Shown here: positions 27,509 through 37,358 of the stretch, piece after piece
How the letters are laid out: each line of letters opens with the position of its first letter
How positions within the stretch are numbered: position 1 is the stretch's first letter
NCBI GenBank assembly: GCA_014804695.1
Contig: JAAUZJ010000005.1
Coordinates: 59,121-123,120, forward strand
Length of the DNA: 64,000 nucleotides
Source of the DNA: Lachnospiraceae bacterium
GTDB taxonomy: Bacteria; Bacillota; Clostridia; Lachnospirales; Lachnospiraceae
Direction: 5' to 3'
Position numbers and translations under genes: made by a program
The notes under the pieces: model-generated
What the model saw: only the letters and a program-made list of their open reading frames with translations
What the model was told of the DNA's origin: nothing
Databases searched by the model: none

Positions 27509-27765
27509 TAGCATTCAACGATCAGATACCGGCCGTCACCAATGTCAAAAACTTCGTCGGCCTCTAATATTTCTTCCTCATTTGCGCTTTCCATGTCTAT
27601 TCCGGCTGCGTCAAAATAATCCCATACTTCCTGCACCGAGTCTACCACCACTGCCATACATTCTTCTAAGAAATTCTCAGCTTCTTCTAAGGTCTCGGCT
27701 ACGTTTTGGGGAAACAACTGTCCCTGCTTTTCTAAAAAACATTGTAATACCTCATTATCAAACAT
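27508..27765 (-). CDS. small acidic conserved protein
   Basis: Family not recognised. An 85-residue strongly acidic protein (MFDNEVLQCFLEKQ...DIGDGRYLIVEC) with a helical middle rich in Glu. The start at 27765 is set by AAGGTGG 8 nt upstream; a GTG at 27777 is less likely. It is 14 nt downstream of maf on the same strand, so it is probably the last gene of the ppx-ppk-maf operon. Its stop is formed at the edge of repeat copy R2. Confidence 0.7.
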   Translation of the reverse strand: MFDNEVLQCFLEKQGQLFPQNVAETLEEAENFLEECMAVVVDSVQEVWDYFDAAGIDMESANEEEILEADEVFDIGDGRYLIVEC

Positions 27766-27791
27766 AATAACGTCCACCTTTCTTATTATAT

Positions 27792-28379
27792 TTATAATAA
27801 ATTTCTCTGTTTCATTTCCTGATAAACCCTGCCTATGGGAAGACCGACTATATTGTTATAATCGCCGCAGATTCCTTGTATATATGCAGCAAACTTCCCC
27901 TGAACCGCATAGGCGCCTGCCTTATCCATCGGTTCTCCTGAGTTTACATAACTCTTTATTTCTTCCTCCGTCATAGGATATACGGTAACATCGCTGCACT
28001 CATGAAAAGTATGGAACATTGCAGGCGTATCTTTATACTTCCATGCAAGCGTTACCCCTGTATATACCTGATGGCTTTTACCCTGCAATTTTGAAAGCAT
28101 CTCGCAGGCGTCCTCTTTGTCTGCAGGCTTGCCCATAATCTCTCCCCATATGGAAACGATGGTATCTGCCCCAATCACAACAAAGTCCTCTTTCATACTA
28201 TCGCCTAACTGTCCGCAGATGTCAACCGCCTTTTGATAAGAAAGCTCCTCCACGATCTCTTCCGGCGTATTTTTAGTAATCTTCTCTTCCTTTATACTTG
28301 GCATAGTCTTAAACGATATGCCTATCTGTTTAAGCAGCTCTTTCCTTCTTGGCGAGGCTGAGGCTAATATAATTTTCAT
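27792..28379 (-). CDS. maf: Maf-family nucleoside triphosphate pyrophosphatase
   Basis: House-cleaning enzyme that hydrolyses non-canonical or uridine/thymidine triphosphates to monophosphates. The N-terminus LASASPRRKELL and VIGADTIVSIWGEIMGKP, plus DKAGAYAVQGKFAAYIQGI, are the three conserved Maf blocks. At 195 residues it is normal. It begins 10 nt after ppk with GGGGGA as ribosome binding site. Confidence 0.93.
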   Translation of the reverse strand: MKIILASASPRRKELLKQIGISFKTMPSIKEEKITKNTPEEIVEELSYQKAVDICGQLGDSMKEDFVVIGADTIVSIWGEIMGKPADKEDACEMLSKLQGKSHQVYTGVTLAWKYKDTPAMFHTFHECSDVTVYPMTEEEIKSYVNSGEPMDKAGAYAVQGKFAAYIQGICGDYNNIVGLPIGRVYQEMKQRNLL

Positions 28380-28389
28380 AAAAATCCCC

Positions 28390-30513
28390 CTAACTGTGTC
28401 TCTCCGGAATAAATACGCGCCTATCCCCTATGTCTTCATGTTTCTTGGCCGCTGCCTTGGATTCCTTACAGAAATTAAGCTGTGAGTTAAAAGCCTGTTT
28501 TCCCTGCTTACCGACCTTTTCATATGTGCCGTCAGGAAGAAGACTGTGCGCTTTAACCGTATCATTTAACTGAGAATCCAGTATATGCATGATCTTACTT
28601 TGCAGCGCAGGTTTCTCTATTGGGAACATGATTTCAACCCGCCTATCCAGATTTCTTGGCATCCAGTCCGCGCTGGCGCAGTAATACTCAGGTTTTCCGT
28701 TGTTTTCAAAATAAAAGATTCTGGCATGTTCAAGGTAATTGCCGACAATGGAACGAACGCATATATTTTCACTTATGCCTTTTACCCCTGCTTTAAGACA
28801 GCATATTCCTCTTATTATGAGGTCGATCTTAACTCCCGCCGAACTTGCCTCATAAAGCGCCTCAATGACGTCTTTATCGCACAAAGCGTTCATTTTTGCA
28901 ATGATTCTTGCAGGCTGGCCCTGTTTTGCATATTCCTTTTCCCTATTTATAAGATACAGGAAACGCTCTTTTAACCATAACGGCGCAAGTGATAATTTAT
29001 TCCATGAACGCGGCTCCGAATATCCCGAAAGCATGTTGAAAACGGCAGTTGCGTCCTCTCCTATTGCTTCCGAGCAGGTCAAAAGCCCCAAATCGGTATA
29101 TAATTTAGCGGTAGAGTCGTTATAGTTTCCTGTTCCAAGATGCACATAACGTCTTATGCCATTCTCTTCCCTTCTGACTACCAGAGTAATCTTACTGTGC
29201 GTCTTTAAGCCAAGCAGACCGTAAATAACATGACAGCCTGCCTTCTCAAGCCTTCTTGCCCATACAATGTTGTTCTCTTCGTCAAATCTGGCTTTTAATT
29301 CTACCAGAACGGAAACCTGTTTGCCGTTGTCAGCCGCCTGTTCAAGCGCGGCTATGATCGGAGAATTGCCGCTGACTCTGTAAAGTGTCTGTTTAATTGC
29401 AAGCACATCCGGATCTTTGGCCGCCTGCCTGATAAATCGCACAACCGGCTCAAAGGTCTGATAGGGATGGAACATTAAAATATCTCCTTCCCTTATTTTT
29501 TCAAACACATCGGCATCATCCGGCAGCTCCGGCACCGGCTGAGAACCTACATAGCTATGCTCTTTGAGGTCATCAAAGCCCTCTAAATCATACATTTTCA
29601 TAAGAAATGTCATATCCAATGGGCCTTCAATCGGATATATATCCTCTTCCCCGATTTTCAAATCATCCTGAATGATCCTAAGAAGGCGTTCATCCATTCC
29701 TGCCTCGACCTCTAAGCGGATGGCCTGCCCCCATTGCCTTTTCTTAAGCTGTTTTTCTATTTCCTTAAGTAAATCGTCCGTTTCCTCCTCTTCTATGAGC
29801 AAATCGGCATTTCGCATAATTCTAAACGGATATGCGCACACAATATCATAGTTTAAAAACAGCTTATGAATATTTCTTTCAATAACTTCTTCAAGCAAAA
29901 TTACTGACTTTCCCTCTTGTGAGGGAATCGCTACGATTCTTGATAAGACGCTTGGAACCTGTACCGTAGCGAACTCCAGTTCGCCTTCTCCGCTCTTTTT
30001 CCTGACAAGTGCGCCTATGTTTAAAGACTTGTTGCGGATTAACGGAAACGGTCTTGAAGAATCTACCGCCATAGGCGTAAGAACAGGATATATATTGTTC
30101 TCAAAATACTCGTCTATATACTTCTCTTCGACCTTAGTCAAATCCTCGTGATGTCCTATTACACGAAGCCCATTCTGAGTAAGTTCAGGAAGAAGCGCCT
30201 GGTTATATGTAGCGTACTGCTGTTTAACCAGCTCATGAGTCTCTTTATTAACACGTTCAAGCTGCTCTGTCGGCGTAAGTCCCGCAATATCTTTTTTATT
30301 ATAGCCTGCATTCACCATATCCTTTAGGGATGCCACCCTCACCATGAAAAACTCATCCAAGTTTGAGGCAGTAATGCTTAAGAATTTCAGTCTTTCAAAC
30401 AAAGGAAGCTGATCATCCATTGCCTCGCTTAGAACCCTCTTTTCAAAAAGAAGCCAGCTAAGCTCTCTATTTGTAAAATTATCTGCATTTGAAAAATCCA
30501 ATACCTGCTTCAT
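28390..30513 (-). CDS. ppk: polyphosphate kinase 1
   Basis: Polymerises the gamma phosphate of ATP into polyphosphate. The N-terminal domain starts NRELSWLLFEKRVLSEA; the phosphorylated catalytic histidine is in YVHLGTGNYND, the second conserved His in LEHARIFYF, and the PLD-like core contains KARFDEENNI. At 707 residues it is full length. It follows ppx on the same strand across a repeat copy (R3), so synthesis and breakdown of polyphosphate are encoded side by side. Confidence 0.95.
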   Translation of the reverse strand: MKQVLDFSNADNFTNRELSWLLFEKRVLSEAMDDQLPLFERLKFLSITASNLDEFFMVRVASLKDMVNAGYNKKDIAGLTPTEQLERVNKETHELVKQQYATYNQALLPELTQNGLRVIGHHEDLTKVEEKYIDEYFENNIYPVLTPMAVDSSRPFPLIRNKSLNIGALVRKKSGEGELEFATVQVPSVLSRIVAIPSQEGKSVILLEEVIERNIHKLFLNYDIVCAYPFRIMRNADLLIEEEETDDLLKEIEKQLKKRQWGQAIRLEVEAGMDERLLRIIQDDLKIGEEDIYPIEGPLDMTFLMKMYDLEGFDDLKEHSYVGSQPVPELPDDADVFEKIREGDILMFHPYQTFEPVVRFIRQAAKDPDVLAIKQTLYRVSGNSPIIAALEQAADNGKQVSVLVELKARFDEENNIVWARRLEKAGCHVIYGLLGLKTHSKITLVVRREENGIRRYVHLGTGNYNDSTAKLYTDLGLLTCSEAIGEDATAVFNMLSGYSEPRSWNKLSLAPLWLKERFLYLINREKEYAKQGQPARIIAKMNALCDKDVIEALYEASSAGVKIDLIIRGICCLKAGVKGISENICVRSIVGNYLEHARIFYFENNGKPEYYCASADWMPRNLDRRVEIMFPIEKPALQSKIMHILDSQLNDTVKAHSLLPDGTYEKVGKQGKQAFNSQLNFCKESKAAAKKHEDIGDRRVFIPERHS

Positions 30514-30609
30514 TATAATAATTATCCCTTCCTCTCTGCTTGCGATGTTTGGGCAAAGGCGTTATCAACGCCTGCTCAAACTCGCGGGTGAAAAATTTAT
30601 TTTTCACCC
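30511..30609 (-). repeat. intergenic repeat between ppx and ppk (copy R3)
   Basis: Hairpin B (30586-30609, GGGTGAAAAA...TTTTTCACCC) contains the TGA stop of ppx. Hairpin A (30542-30585) has arms GCGAGTTTG and CAAACATCGC extended by an inner AGGCGTT/AACGCCT stem. The 3' module then leads through GAGAGGAAGGG to the ATG of ppk. This copy spans the whole gap from stop to start. Confidence 0.85.
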
Positions 30610-32127
30610 TTTTATAACAGGTTTAACGCTGTATACTTCCTCAAAGAAATCCGCCCTTCTGTTAAAAAGTCCTTTCTCAAGCGTTATATCAACCGGTGTA
30701 TCAATCGTAATAATAAGCTGCTCGTCTTTAATCGACGCCTTTATGTTTTTAAATTTCTGCTTATGACTTCTATCCAAGCCATTAGCAACCTTAAGTATTG
30801 CCGTAAGTTTGGCAATCTTTAAATATGCCTCTTTATCAAGGCTTATATCCTGTCCCATGATATCATAATAATTGAAATCCATGTGATTATATTTCACAAT
30901 ATTAGCTACAATTTCTCTTTCCAAATGAGATAAACCTATTATTTCGGTAGACATTATGATATTATACGAACACTCACCCAAATTCATAAGGCTTATATAC
31001 TTACCACAGTCATGAAGCAACGCTGATATACGAAGGAGCAGCCGCTCCCTTTTCCCAAGGCCATGCACTTCTTCCATACTGTCAAAAATCGTGAGTGCAA
31101 TCTTCTCAAGCGTCTCACCACGCCGTCTGCTCCCCATATACCGCTTGCTTATATTCTGTGCGCAGGCAATTATGTCCTGCTCAAAATCATGATTTACTTT
31201 TATAAGATTTTGTTTCTCGCCGTACTCATATGCGATTCCGTCGCATAAGGTAACGCCGGGTACCCATATCATTTTGGCTCCCGTAACCTTGGCAATACGG
31301 TTTAAAAGAACATTGGATATATATAATAACGGAACATTTTCTTCCGGTATATTCAAAATTCTTGCCGCTTCGGCAGTTGATTTAACAAGCGCCTTATCTA
31401 AGAATGCACTTAGTTCACCCAGCTCAATGTTTCCATCTGACATACCTGTCAGTTTTTTCCCCATAACCTCCGAAATGTAATCGTCAACTACAATTATATT
31501 CTCAATTTTTCTCTCTCCAAGATATAATTTCTTAAAGACTGCTAACTGTGAACTGATAAATTCGTCTATTATGTTTTCATACTGACTGGGCCTTAGGTTC
31601 AAAACACTCATCTTATCCTGAAGCCGTAGAACTCCAAGCCGCATATTCTGCGTTGTTACAAGCGAATCCTTAACAAACAATGACAGCTGGATACTACCTC
31701 CTCCAATATCTAAGATTGCCGTATCTTTTTCAATTATTTTATTAAAAATCTTACCCTTAGACGCAACTGATTTATAGTCCAAGAAACGCTGCTCGGAATT
31801 ACTGAGCACCTCTATTTTGATACCGGTACGTTGTTCAATCTGATCTAAAACTATAACCGTGTTCTCAATTTCACGAATGGCACTGGTTCCGTATGCTTTA
31901 TATTCCTGCGCCTTGTATCCGTCCATAATTTTCTTGTATTCCCTAAGCACCCGGCACAGCTCGTCAACTCTCTCATAACTGATCTTACCGGTCGCAAAGC
32001 TATCCGTTCCCAAATCTATACGGTGTCTTATATAGTCTATTTCCTTAATTCCATTCTGTTTGGAAATTTCCAAAATTTTCATCGACAGCTCATATGAGCC
32101 TACATCAATTGCTGCGAATGTTTTCAT
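30604..32127 (-). CDS. ppx: exopolyphosphatase / guanosine pentaphosphatase family, with HD domain
   Basis: ASKHA-fold phosphatase: FAAIDVGSYELSMKI at the N-terminus, ILDIGGGSIQLSLF as the phosphate-binding loop, and a C-terminal HD-type helical domain (ALLHDCGKYI...HLEREIVANIVKYNH). It removes terminal phosphate from polyphosphate or pppGpp. The start at 32127 has GGGGGA upstream; a TTG at 32136 is the alternative. At 507 residues the length is normal. The last codons and stop (KG-TGA) lie inside repeat copy R3. Confidence 0.9.
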   Translation of the reverse strand: MKTFAAIDVGSYELSMKILEISKQNGIKEIDYIRHRIDLGTDSFATGKISYERVDELCRVLREYKKIMDGYKAQEYKAYGTSAIREIENTVIVLDQIEQRTGIKIEVLSNSEQRFLDYKSVASKGKIFNKIIEKDTAILDIGGGSIQLSLFVKDSLVTTQNMRLGVLRLQDKMSVLNLRPSQYENIIDEFISSQLAVFKKLYLGERKIENIIVVDDYISEVMGKKLTGMSDGNIELGELSAFLDKALVKSTAEAARILNIPEENVPLLYISNVLLNRIAKVTGAKMIWVPGVTLCDGIAYEYGEKQNLIKVNHDFEQDIIACAQNISKRYMGSRRRGETLEKIALTIFDSMEEVHGLGKRERLLLRISALLHDCGKYISLMNLGECSYNIIMSTEIIGLSHLEREIVANIVKYNHMDFNYYDIMGQDISLDKEAYLKIAKLTAILKVANGLDRSHKQKFKNIKASIKDEQLIITIDTPVDITLEKGLFNRRADFFEEVYSVKPVIKG

Positions 32128-32215
32128 TTTTATCAAAGTCCCCCATTCTTACTCAGCCTGCGAGTTTGGGTCGTCAGACACAAACTTGCGGTTGAAAATT
32201 ATTTAATTTTCAACC
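32128..32215 (-). repeat. intergenic repeat between DUF815 gene and ppx (copy R4)
   Basis: Hairpin B variant GGTTGAAAATT...AATTTTCAACC (32190-32215) encodes the last residues KVEN and the TAA stop of the DUF815 gene. Hairpin A is GCAAGTTTG...CAAACTCGC (32160-32189). The 3' module GCAGGCTGAGTAAGAATGG with GGGGGA precedes ppx. The two changed arms of hairpin B keep pairing, which points to selection on structure. Confidence 0.8.
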
Positions 32216-33507
32216 TTGCCTTCATACTGTCCGAGTAAATAATCTATAAATTGCTGCGCCGTCCTGCCCGATAAGCCGCCATGTGCAAGCTCCCATTTAT
32301 TTGCAAGTCCATACAGTTCTTCATCTTCCATTGAAATTCCGTAACGCCCAGCCAATACCTTTACAATCTGTTCGAACTGCTTTTTATCCGGTGAAGAAAA
32401 GAAAATAGTCACACCGAAACGGGACGCAAGCGAGAGCTTCTCCTGTACAGTATCGCTTGCATGAAGGTCATCGCGGCGTTCTTCCTTATCACTGAATTTT
32501 TCACGCACCAGATGTCTTCTATTGGAGGTCGCATAAATAAGTATATTTTCGGGTTTCTTTTCCAAGCCGCCTTCAATTACGGCCTTTAAATACTTATACT
32601 CTATCTCAAAATCTTCAAAGCTAAGGTCATCCATATATATAATAAACTTATAATTCCGGTTTTTAATCTGAGAGATCACATCATTTAATAACTGAAACTG
32701 ATGCTTATATATCTCAATGATACGCAGACCTCTGTCATAATATTCATTGGCAATCGCTTTAATACTGGAAGACTTTCCTGTTCCGGCATCCCCGAATAGA
32801 AGACAATTATTTGCCTTCTTACTGCTTACAAAAGCCTCGGTGTTATCTATCAGTTTTTTCTTCGGGATTTCATATCCCACCAGATCATCAAGATGCACAT
32901 GTGCAATATTCAGGATTGGCTCGATTACCGCCATGCCGCCCTCATTTCTCACTCTGAACGCTTTATGTAAACCAAACTTCCCAACCCCATAGTCTTTATA
33001 AAACTCTGTGAGCGTATCCTTCATAGCTTCCGGTGTATCGTCTGAATTAAAACGATCTGCAAGACTGCATATCCTATCACGGATCCTGCTGTTATATACC
33101 TTGCTCTCCTGAGAAGGGCTTGTGTAGGACAATACCATTGCAAACTCGGGCACTCCAAGATATTCCATCATATCTGTAAAGTCATAGTCATAAAATTCCT
33201 TAAAAATACGAATATCATGCAAAACCAGTTCGTTTATTGTGCCTTGAACGCTTCCCCTGATCTCACACGCCATACTGTAGCTGTTTTCGTTATTCACCAA
33301 AAGATTGGCAAGATAACAATGCCAGAGATTCCCATAAAATCCATGCGACGCTGCGATTTCCAAAAGACTGTGCATACAGCCGTAAACGTCCGTTTTGCTT
33401 CCGCCATCCCTATAGTGCTCCATCAAATCGACCATATCTTTAAGCAAGTCGCCCTGCTCAAAATCTTTATATATAATTAATTCTTCCTCTCTCATCTCAC
33501 TACCCAT
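32203..33507 (-). CDS. DUF815 AAA+ ATPase
   Basis: A 434-residue protein of the DUF815 family. The N-terminal half is helical and unassigned; the ATPase core has Walker A LLFGDAGTGKSSSIKAI (about residue 240), Walker B IIYMDDLSFEDFE, and sensor-like IYATSNRRHLVREKFSD. Family members are single AAA+ proteins of unknown role. The start at 33507 (MGSEMREEE) has a weak site; the Met at 33495 is an alternative. It follows pheA by 9 nt, and its stop lies within a repeat hairpin. Confidence 0.85.
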   Translation of the reverse strand: MGSEMREEELIIYKDFEQGDLLKDMVDLMEHYRDGGSKTDVYGCMHSLLEIAASHGFYGNLWHCYLANLLVNNENSYSMACEIRGSVQGTINELVLHDIRIFKEFYDYDFTDMMEYLGVPEFAMVLSYTSPSQESKVYNSRIRDRICSLADRFNSDDTPEAMKDTLTEFYKDYGVGKFGLHKAFRVRNEGGMAVIEPILNIAHVHLDDLVGYEIPKKKLIDNTEAFVSSKKANNCLLFGDAGTGKSSSIKAIANEYYDRGLRIIEIYKHQFQLLNDVISQIKNRNYKFIIYMDDLSFEDFEIEYKYLKAVIEGGLEKKPENILIYATSNRRHLVREKFSDKEERRDDLHASDTVQEKLSLASRFGVTIFFSSPDKKQFEQIVKVLAGRYGISMEDEELYGLANKWELAHGGLSGRTAQQFIDYLLGQYEGKVEN

Positions 33508-33516
33508 ATCTTTCTC

Positions 33517-34644
33517 TTAGTAATTACCAAGAATCCGCATATTCCTTGCTTCATCCCGAAGCCCTCTCAGAGCATTTTTAACTGCACTGTCCGCTAAATT
33601 TCCGTCGAAATCAATAAAGAAACGGTACTCCCAGTTCCTGTCTTCTATAGGCCTGCTCTCGATTTTAGTCATATTCAGATTATTATATATAAAATGCGAA
33701 AGCATATGGTACAAGGAACCGCTTTCATTTGGCACTTCAAAACATATACTCACTTTAGAAGCCTTTTTTAAGAAAATCTTCTGATTAGTCACAATAATAA
33801 AACGGGTGGAATTGGTATGGGATTGATTCACTCCCCTCTCCAGTATCTCTAATCCATAAATCTTAGCAGCCTGTTCACTTGCAATCGCCGCCTGGCTCAT
33901 ATCGCCGTCATCTTTTACCTTCATGGCAGCAAACGCGTTGTTCTGCATACTAACCTGTTTCCATGAAGCATGATCGTTTAAGTAACGTGAACTCTGCATA
34001 AGAGACTGTGGATGAGAATAAACGGTCTTAATCTGGTTAAGGTCACTTCCCGGAAGCCCCATAAGACAATGCTCAATCTTTATGATCTGCTCACCCACAA
34101 TATAATTTTCAAACTCCGTCATTAAATCATAAATTTCGTTGACTATGCCCGCTGTTGAATTTTCAATCGGAAGTACCGCAAAATCCGCGCTTCCTTCCTC
34201 AATAGCGCTCATGGCATCCCGAAAAGTATCCACATGGAAGCAATTAACATCTTCACCGAAAAATTTAAGCATGGCCATCTGTGAATAAGCGCCCTCCGCG
34301 CCCTGAAAAACCACCCTTGCATTCTTCATATCAAGCTCGTCCACTCCAATAAAAGGCAGCCTGCCAAGACTTCCTTTCTCCGCAAGTTTCTTATACTGCA
34401 GTTTCCTGCTCACCGACATTATCTGCTCAAATAATTCCTGAACTCCATGAGCATTAAATTCGTTATGTGTCAGCTCCTTAACCTTACGTAATTTCTCAAC
34501 TTCACGCTCTCTGTCAAAAACTTTCTTTCCCGTCTCTATTTTATAATCTGCTACCTGAGACGAAATATTCATCCGTCTCTCATAGAGCTCCACTATATTG
34601 GCGTCTATTTCATCAATCTGCTCTCTAAGCTGCATCAAGTCCAT
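33517..34644 (-). CDS. pheA: bifunctional chorismate mutase / prephenate dehydratase
   Basis: P-protein of phenylalanine synthesis. Residues 1-85 are an AroQ-type chorismate mutase (LREQIDEIDANIVELYERRM, RELVDRERE-like KVFDREREVEK). About 105-285 is the dehydratase (VFQGAEGAYSQMA, LPIENSTAGIVNE, NSTRFIIV), and about 295-375 an ACT domain with ESRPIEDRNWEYRFF for feedback by phenylalanine. The 375 residues and order are standard. First gene of the pheA-DUF815-ppx-ppk-maf run. Confidence 0.93.
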   Translation of the reverse strand: MDLMQLREQIDEIDANIVELYERRMNISSQVADYKIETGKKVFDREREVEKLRKVKELTHNEFNAHGVQELFEQIMSVSRKLQYKKLAEKGSLGRLPFIGVDELDMKNARVVFQGAEGAYSQMAMLKFFGEDVNCFHVDTFRDAMSAIEEGSADFAVLPIENSTAGIVNEIYDLMTEFENYIVGEQIIKIEHCLMGLPGSDLNQIKTVYSHPQSLMQSSRYLNDHASWKQVSMQNNAFAAMKVKDDGDMSQAAIASEQAAKIYGLEILERGVNQSHTNSTRFIIVTNQKIFLKKASKVSICFEVPNESGSLYHMLSHFIYNNLNMTKIESRPIEDRNWEYRFFIDFDGNLADSAVKNALRGLRDEARNMRILGNY

Positions 34645-34753
34645 ATTTTTCTTCCTTTCACTCCCCTGAAATCATACTTAATTCTTCACATATATCCTTC
34701 TTAAATACATGCTTTTTCAACACGCTTTTTTAATATATTATACCAAATCACAC

Positions 34754-34782
34754 TTGATAGCAAGACGGTTTAATACTATAAT
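34754..34782 (+). promoter_or_regulatory. promoter of the DUF5050 gene
   Basis: TTGATA, 17 nt, TATAAT, about 45 nt upstream of the start. Confidence 0.65.
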
Positions 34783-34827
34783 ATAATAGTCAATTATGAA
34801 TCCTAATATAATAAAGGAGATTTAGTT

Positions 34828-35862
34828 ATGTCAACCAATAAGAAAAGTGTTATAATACTCTGTTCCATAATTTTAGTTGTGGTAATTGCTTTCGTTCTTA
34901 TCAGTATAGCCGGCAGAGTCCAGATGAGTGATGATAACACTGTCGGAAATACAGCAGGCAACCTCAATAACGGTGGGCTTTTTTGCGAAAATGACGGCGT
35001 TGTATTTTTCTCAAATGCCTATGATAATAATTCTCTCTACTGCATGAATCCCGATGAATCGCAGGTAACGAAACTTGGCAGCAACCATGTTGCTTCAATT
35101 AATGCGGGCGGTAAATACATATATTATTACATGGAAAGCGGCACTAACGGAAGCGGCCTTGGATTCATGAGCCGTACCGCCGGAATCTATCGCAGCAACA
35201 GAAACGGCAAACACACTGCCTGTCTTGACAGAACCTTTGCCGTAACCATGCAGTTATGCGGCAACTACCTTTACTATCAGGATTATAACAATAAGACAGG
35301 AACCAAGCTTTCCAAGATTAAAATTGACAAATCAGATAAAACCACTGTTGCCGATTACGTTATCAATCCTGTTTCCTATGTAAACGGAACCATTTACTTT
35401 AACGGTACACAGGAAGACCACGCGCTCTATGGACTGAGTACCAGGAGTGATACAATCAACAGAATATGGGATGGTAATATATGGAATCCAATCTACTTAG
35501 GCGGCTATGTATACTACATGGACGTTGCCAATAACTATCGTCTATGCCGTTATTCAACGTCGGAAAACGCAGTAGAAGTTTTAACAAATGACAGAGTTGA
35601 CAGTTTTAATGTATATGATTACTACATTTATTATCAAAAGAACTCAAAGACAGAACCTGAGCTTAGAAGAATGTATATTGACGGCACCAACAATGAAGTG
35701 GTTGCCTCCGGGGTTTATGAAAATGTTAATATAACGTCACGCTATGTATACTTTAATCAGTTCGACGAACCCACTCCGGTATACAAAACACCCACCTCTG
35801 GCAATGTATATGTCACTACCTTCGATGCGGCAAGAGACGCTGCATTAGAAAATACTAAATAA
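34828..35862 (+). CDS. DUF5050 membrane-anchored beta-propeller-like protein
   Basis: A 344-residue surface protein. A single N-terminal helix (about 8-28, VIILCSIILVVVIAFVLIS) anchors it; the rest is Tyr-rich short repeats of the form Y-x-Y-x(5-12)-L (YIYYYMES, YLYYQDYNN, YVYYMDVAN, YIYYQKNS, YVYFNQFDE), the DUF5050 pattern common in Clostridia and likely a propeller. Function unknown. AAGGAG is 8 nt before the start. Transcribed alone. Confidence 0.85.
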   Translation: MSTNKKSVIILCSIILVVVIAFVLISIAGRVQMSDDNTVGNTAGNLNNGGLFCENDGVVFFSNAYDNNSLYCMNPDESQVTKLGSNHVASINAGGKYIYYYMESGTNGSGLGFMSRTAGIYRSNRNGKHTACLDRTFAVTMQLCGNYLYYQDYNNKTGTKLSKIKIDKSDKTTVADYVINPVSYVNGTIYFNGTQEDHALYGLSTRSDTINRIWDGNIWNPIYLGGYVYYMDVANNYRLCRYSTSENAVEVLTNDRVDSFNVYDYYIYYQKNSKTEPELRRMYIDGTNNEVVASGVYENVNITSRYVYFNQFDEPTPVYKTPTSGNVYVTTFDAARDAALENTK

Positions 35863-35882
35863 GTTTTCATACAACAGATTTC

Positions 35883-36482
35883 CTAACGCAGTGCAAATTC
35901 TCTTTTAAATATTTCATTTGGCAGCATCTTCTTATAGATAGCTGCCAAATTTTCTGCAACATTCTGTGCCGCATTTGTATTTCCAAGCGGCATTACCATT
36001 ATCATGTAATCCACTCCAAATGCATAACTTCTAGCATCTGTCATAACTACGCCGTTATTTTCATAAAAAGCGATTCTCCGCCTGCGGGTAAGTCTTTCCT
36101 CTTCATTTTTGGCAAAAGCTATATCTTCCACCTCAAATATTATACCGTCCCACTCCATGCAGGCTTCTTTTAACAAGGAAAGCGCCATAGATCCGTATCC
36201 GTTCCCTCTTGCCTCTTCGCAGACTGCAAAGTAATCTAAAAGTAACATATTGGTATCGCTATCCGCCATTGTAAATGCATAGGCGCGCAGCTTATTTTCT
36301 TTATCTCCTGCTTTCTCATAAAAACCGTAACCCTTATAGCAGCCCTTATTCCACAATTTCTCTATCATGGAAAACGGTTTTAGTTCATCGGATGGAAAAT
36401 CCTTGTGCGCAGAACCGATATAAACAGCTCTTGCTTCTTCTAAGGCAAGTGGTTTAATGTATATATTCTGAGCCGATAACAT
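35883..36482 (-). CDS. GNAT-family N-acetyltransferase
   Basis: Acetyltransferase with the acetyl-CoA loop CEEARGNGYGSMALSLLKEA (R-x-x-G-x-G pattern ARGNGYGS) and FYENNGVVM near the end. The start at 36482 (MLSAQNIYIKPL) is supported by AGGAGAG; this makes a 29-nt overlap with folBK, so it is the last gene of the folate operon. About 199 residues. Substrate unknown; its place after folate genes may be only positional. Confidence 0.8.
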   Translation of the reverse strand: MLSAQNIYIKPLALEEARAVYIGSAHKDFPSDELKPFSMIEKLWNKGCYKGYGFYEKAGDKENKLRAYAFTMADSDTNMLLLDYFAVCEEARGNGYGSMALSLLKEACMEWDGIIFEVEDIAFAKNEEERLTRRRRIAFYENNGVVMTDARSYAFGVDYMIMVMPLGNTNAAQNVAENLAAIYKKMLPNEIFKREFALR

Positions 36483-37308
36483 GTTTCTCTCCTGACTTTT
36501 GAAGTTCTTCATACAACTGTACGACGGTTTTACCGAGTACCGGATGAACCACATAAGGAACAAGCTGCGACAACGGCTCTAATACAAAGTCACGGTTTTG
36601 CATATCTACATGCGGAATCTGAAGCGTATCAGTATGCATAACCAAATCATCATAAAAAATGATATCAAGATCCAGCGTTCTAGGGCCCCAGTGTTCATTC
36701 CGCTCCCTTCCTGCCGCTTCTTCTATTTCATGTATCTTATCCAGAAGCTCCTCCGGCGTATACAAAGTTTTTATAACTACCGCACCATTTAAAAATTCTC
36801 CCTGATTCGTTTCTCCGTAAGGAGTTGTGTTCACAAGTTCAGAAGTTTTAAGTACCCTGCATTTATTATCATAATCAAGTTCTGCGACTGCATCTGTGAT
36901 ATATTTCTCCCTATCGCCCATATTTGAGCCAAGCGCTATACATGCCATATGCCACGTACGTGTTATTCTGACGGACACCGATTGAAACTCTAATCCAATC
37001 GGGGCTTCGGGTTTACGGATTTCCAAAGTAATTCCCTCAATTAACGGAAACTCCGACAATATAGCCTCCGCAGTTTTTTCCGCTACCGATTCAATCAGTT
37101 TAAAAACTGTTCTGCTTACATATTCATAAATGAATTGGCATACATCCCCATAGCTTACCGTATACTCAAGTTTATCCTCACTGCCTGCTTTTCTGGTATC
37201 CAGATAAAGAACCGCATTTATATAAAAATTCTGTCCTTTTTCATTTTCTTCCTGATAAACACCATGATATGCATATACATTTAAATTTTCAATAATGATT
37301 TCATCCAT
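36454..37308 (-). CDS. folK: fused dihydroneopterin aldolase - HPPK
   Basis: Two folate enzymes in one chain of 284 residues. Residues 1-115 are FolB (LNVYAYHGVYQEENEKGQ, VRITR end); 118-284 are FolK (ACIALGSNMGDREKYI, TTPYGETNQGEFLNG, GPRTLDLDIIFYDD, IPHVDMQNRDFVLEPL). They convert dihydroneopterin to the pyrophosphorylated hydroxymethylpterin used by FolP. The start ATG lies at the end of repeat module R5. The fusion is known in Firmicutes. Confidence 0.93.
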   Translation of the reverse strand: MDEIIIENLNVYAYHGVYQEENEKGQNFYINAVLYLDTRKAGSEDKLEYTVSYGDVCQFIYEYVSRTVFKLIESVAEKTAEAILSEFPLIEGITLEIRKPEAPIGLEFQSVSVRITRTWHMACIALGSNMGDREKYITDAVAELDYDNKCRVLKTSELVNTTPYGETNQGEFLNGAVVIKTLYTPEELLDKIHEIEEAAGRERNEHWGPRTLDLDIIFYDDLVMHTDTLQIPHVDMQNRDFVLEPLSQLVPYVVHPVLGKTVVQLYEELQKSGEKHVIGSEYIH

Positions 37309-37346
37309 ATTAATCCCCCATCCTTACTCAATCTGCGATGTTTGTA
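37306..37346 (-). repeat. intergenic repeat, 3' module between folP and folBK (copy R5)
   Basis: ACAAACATCGCAG then ATTGAGTAAGGATGGGGGA and ATTAATATG, ending on the start codon of folBK. It lacks hairpin B. The GGGGGA inside it is the ribosome binding site. Confidence 0.75.
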
Positions 37347-37358
37347 CCTTTAATATAT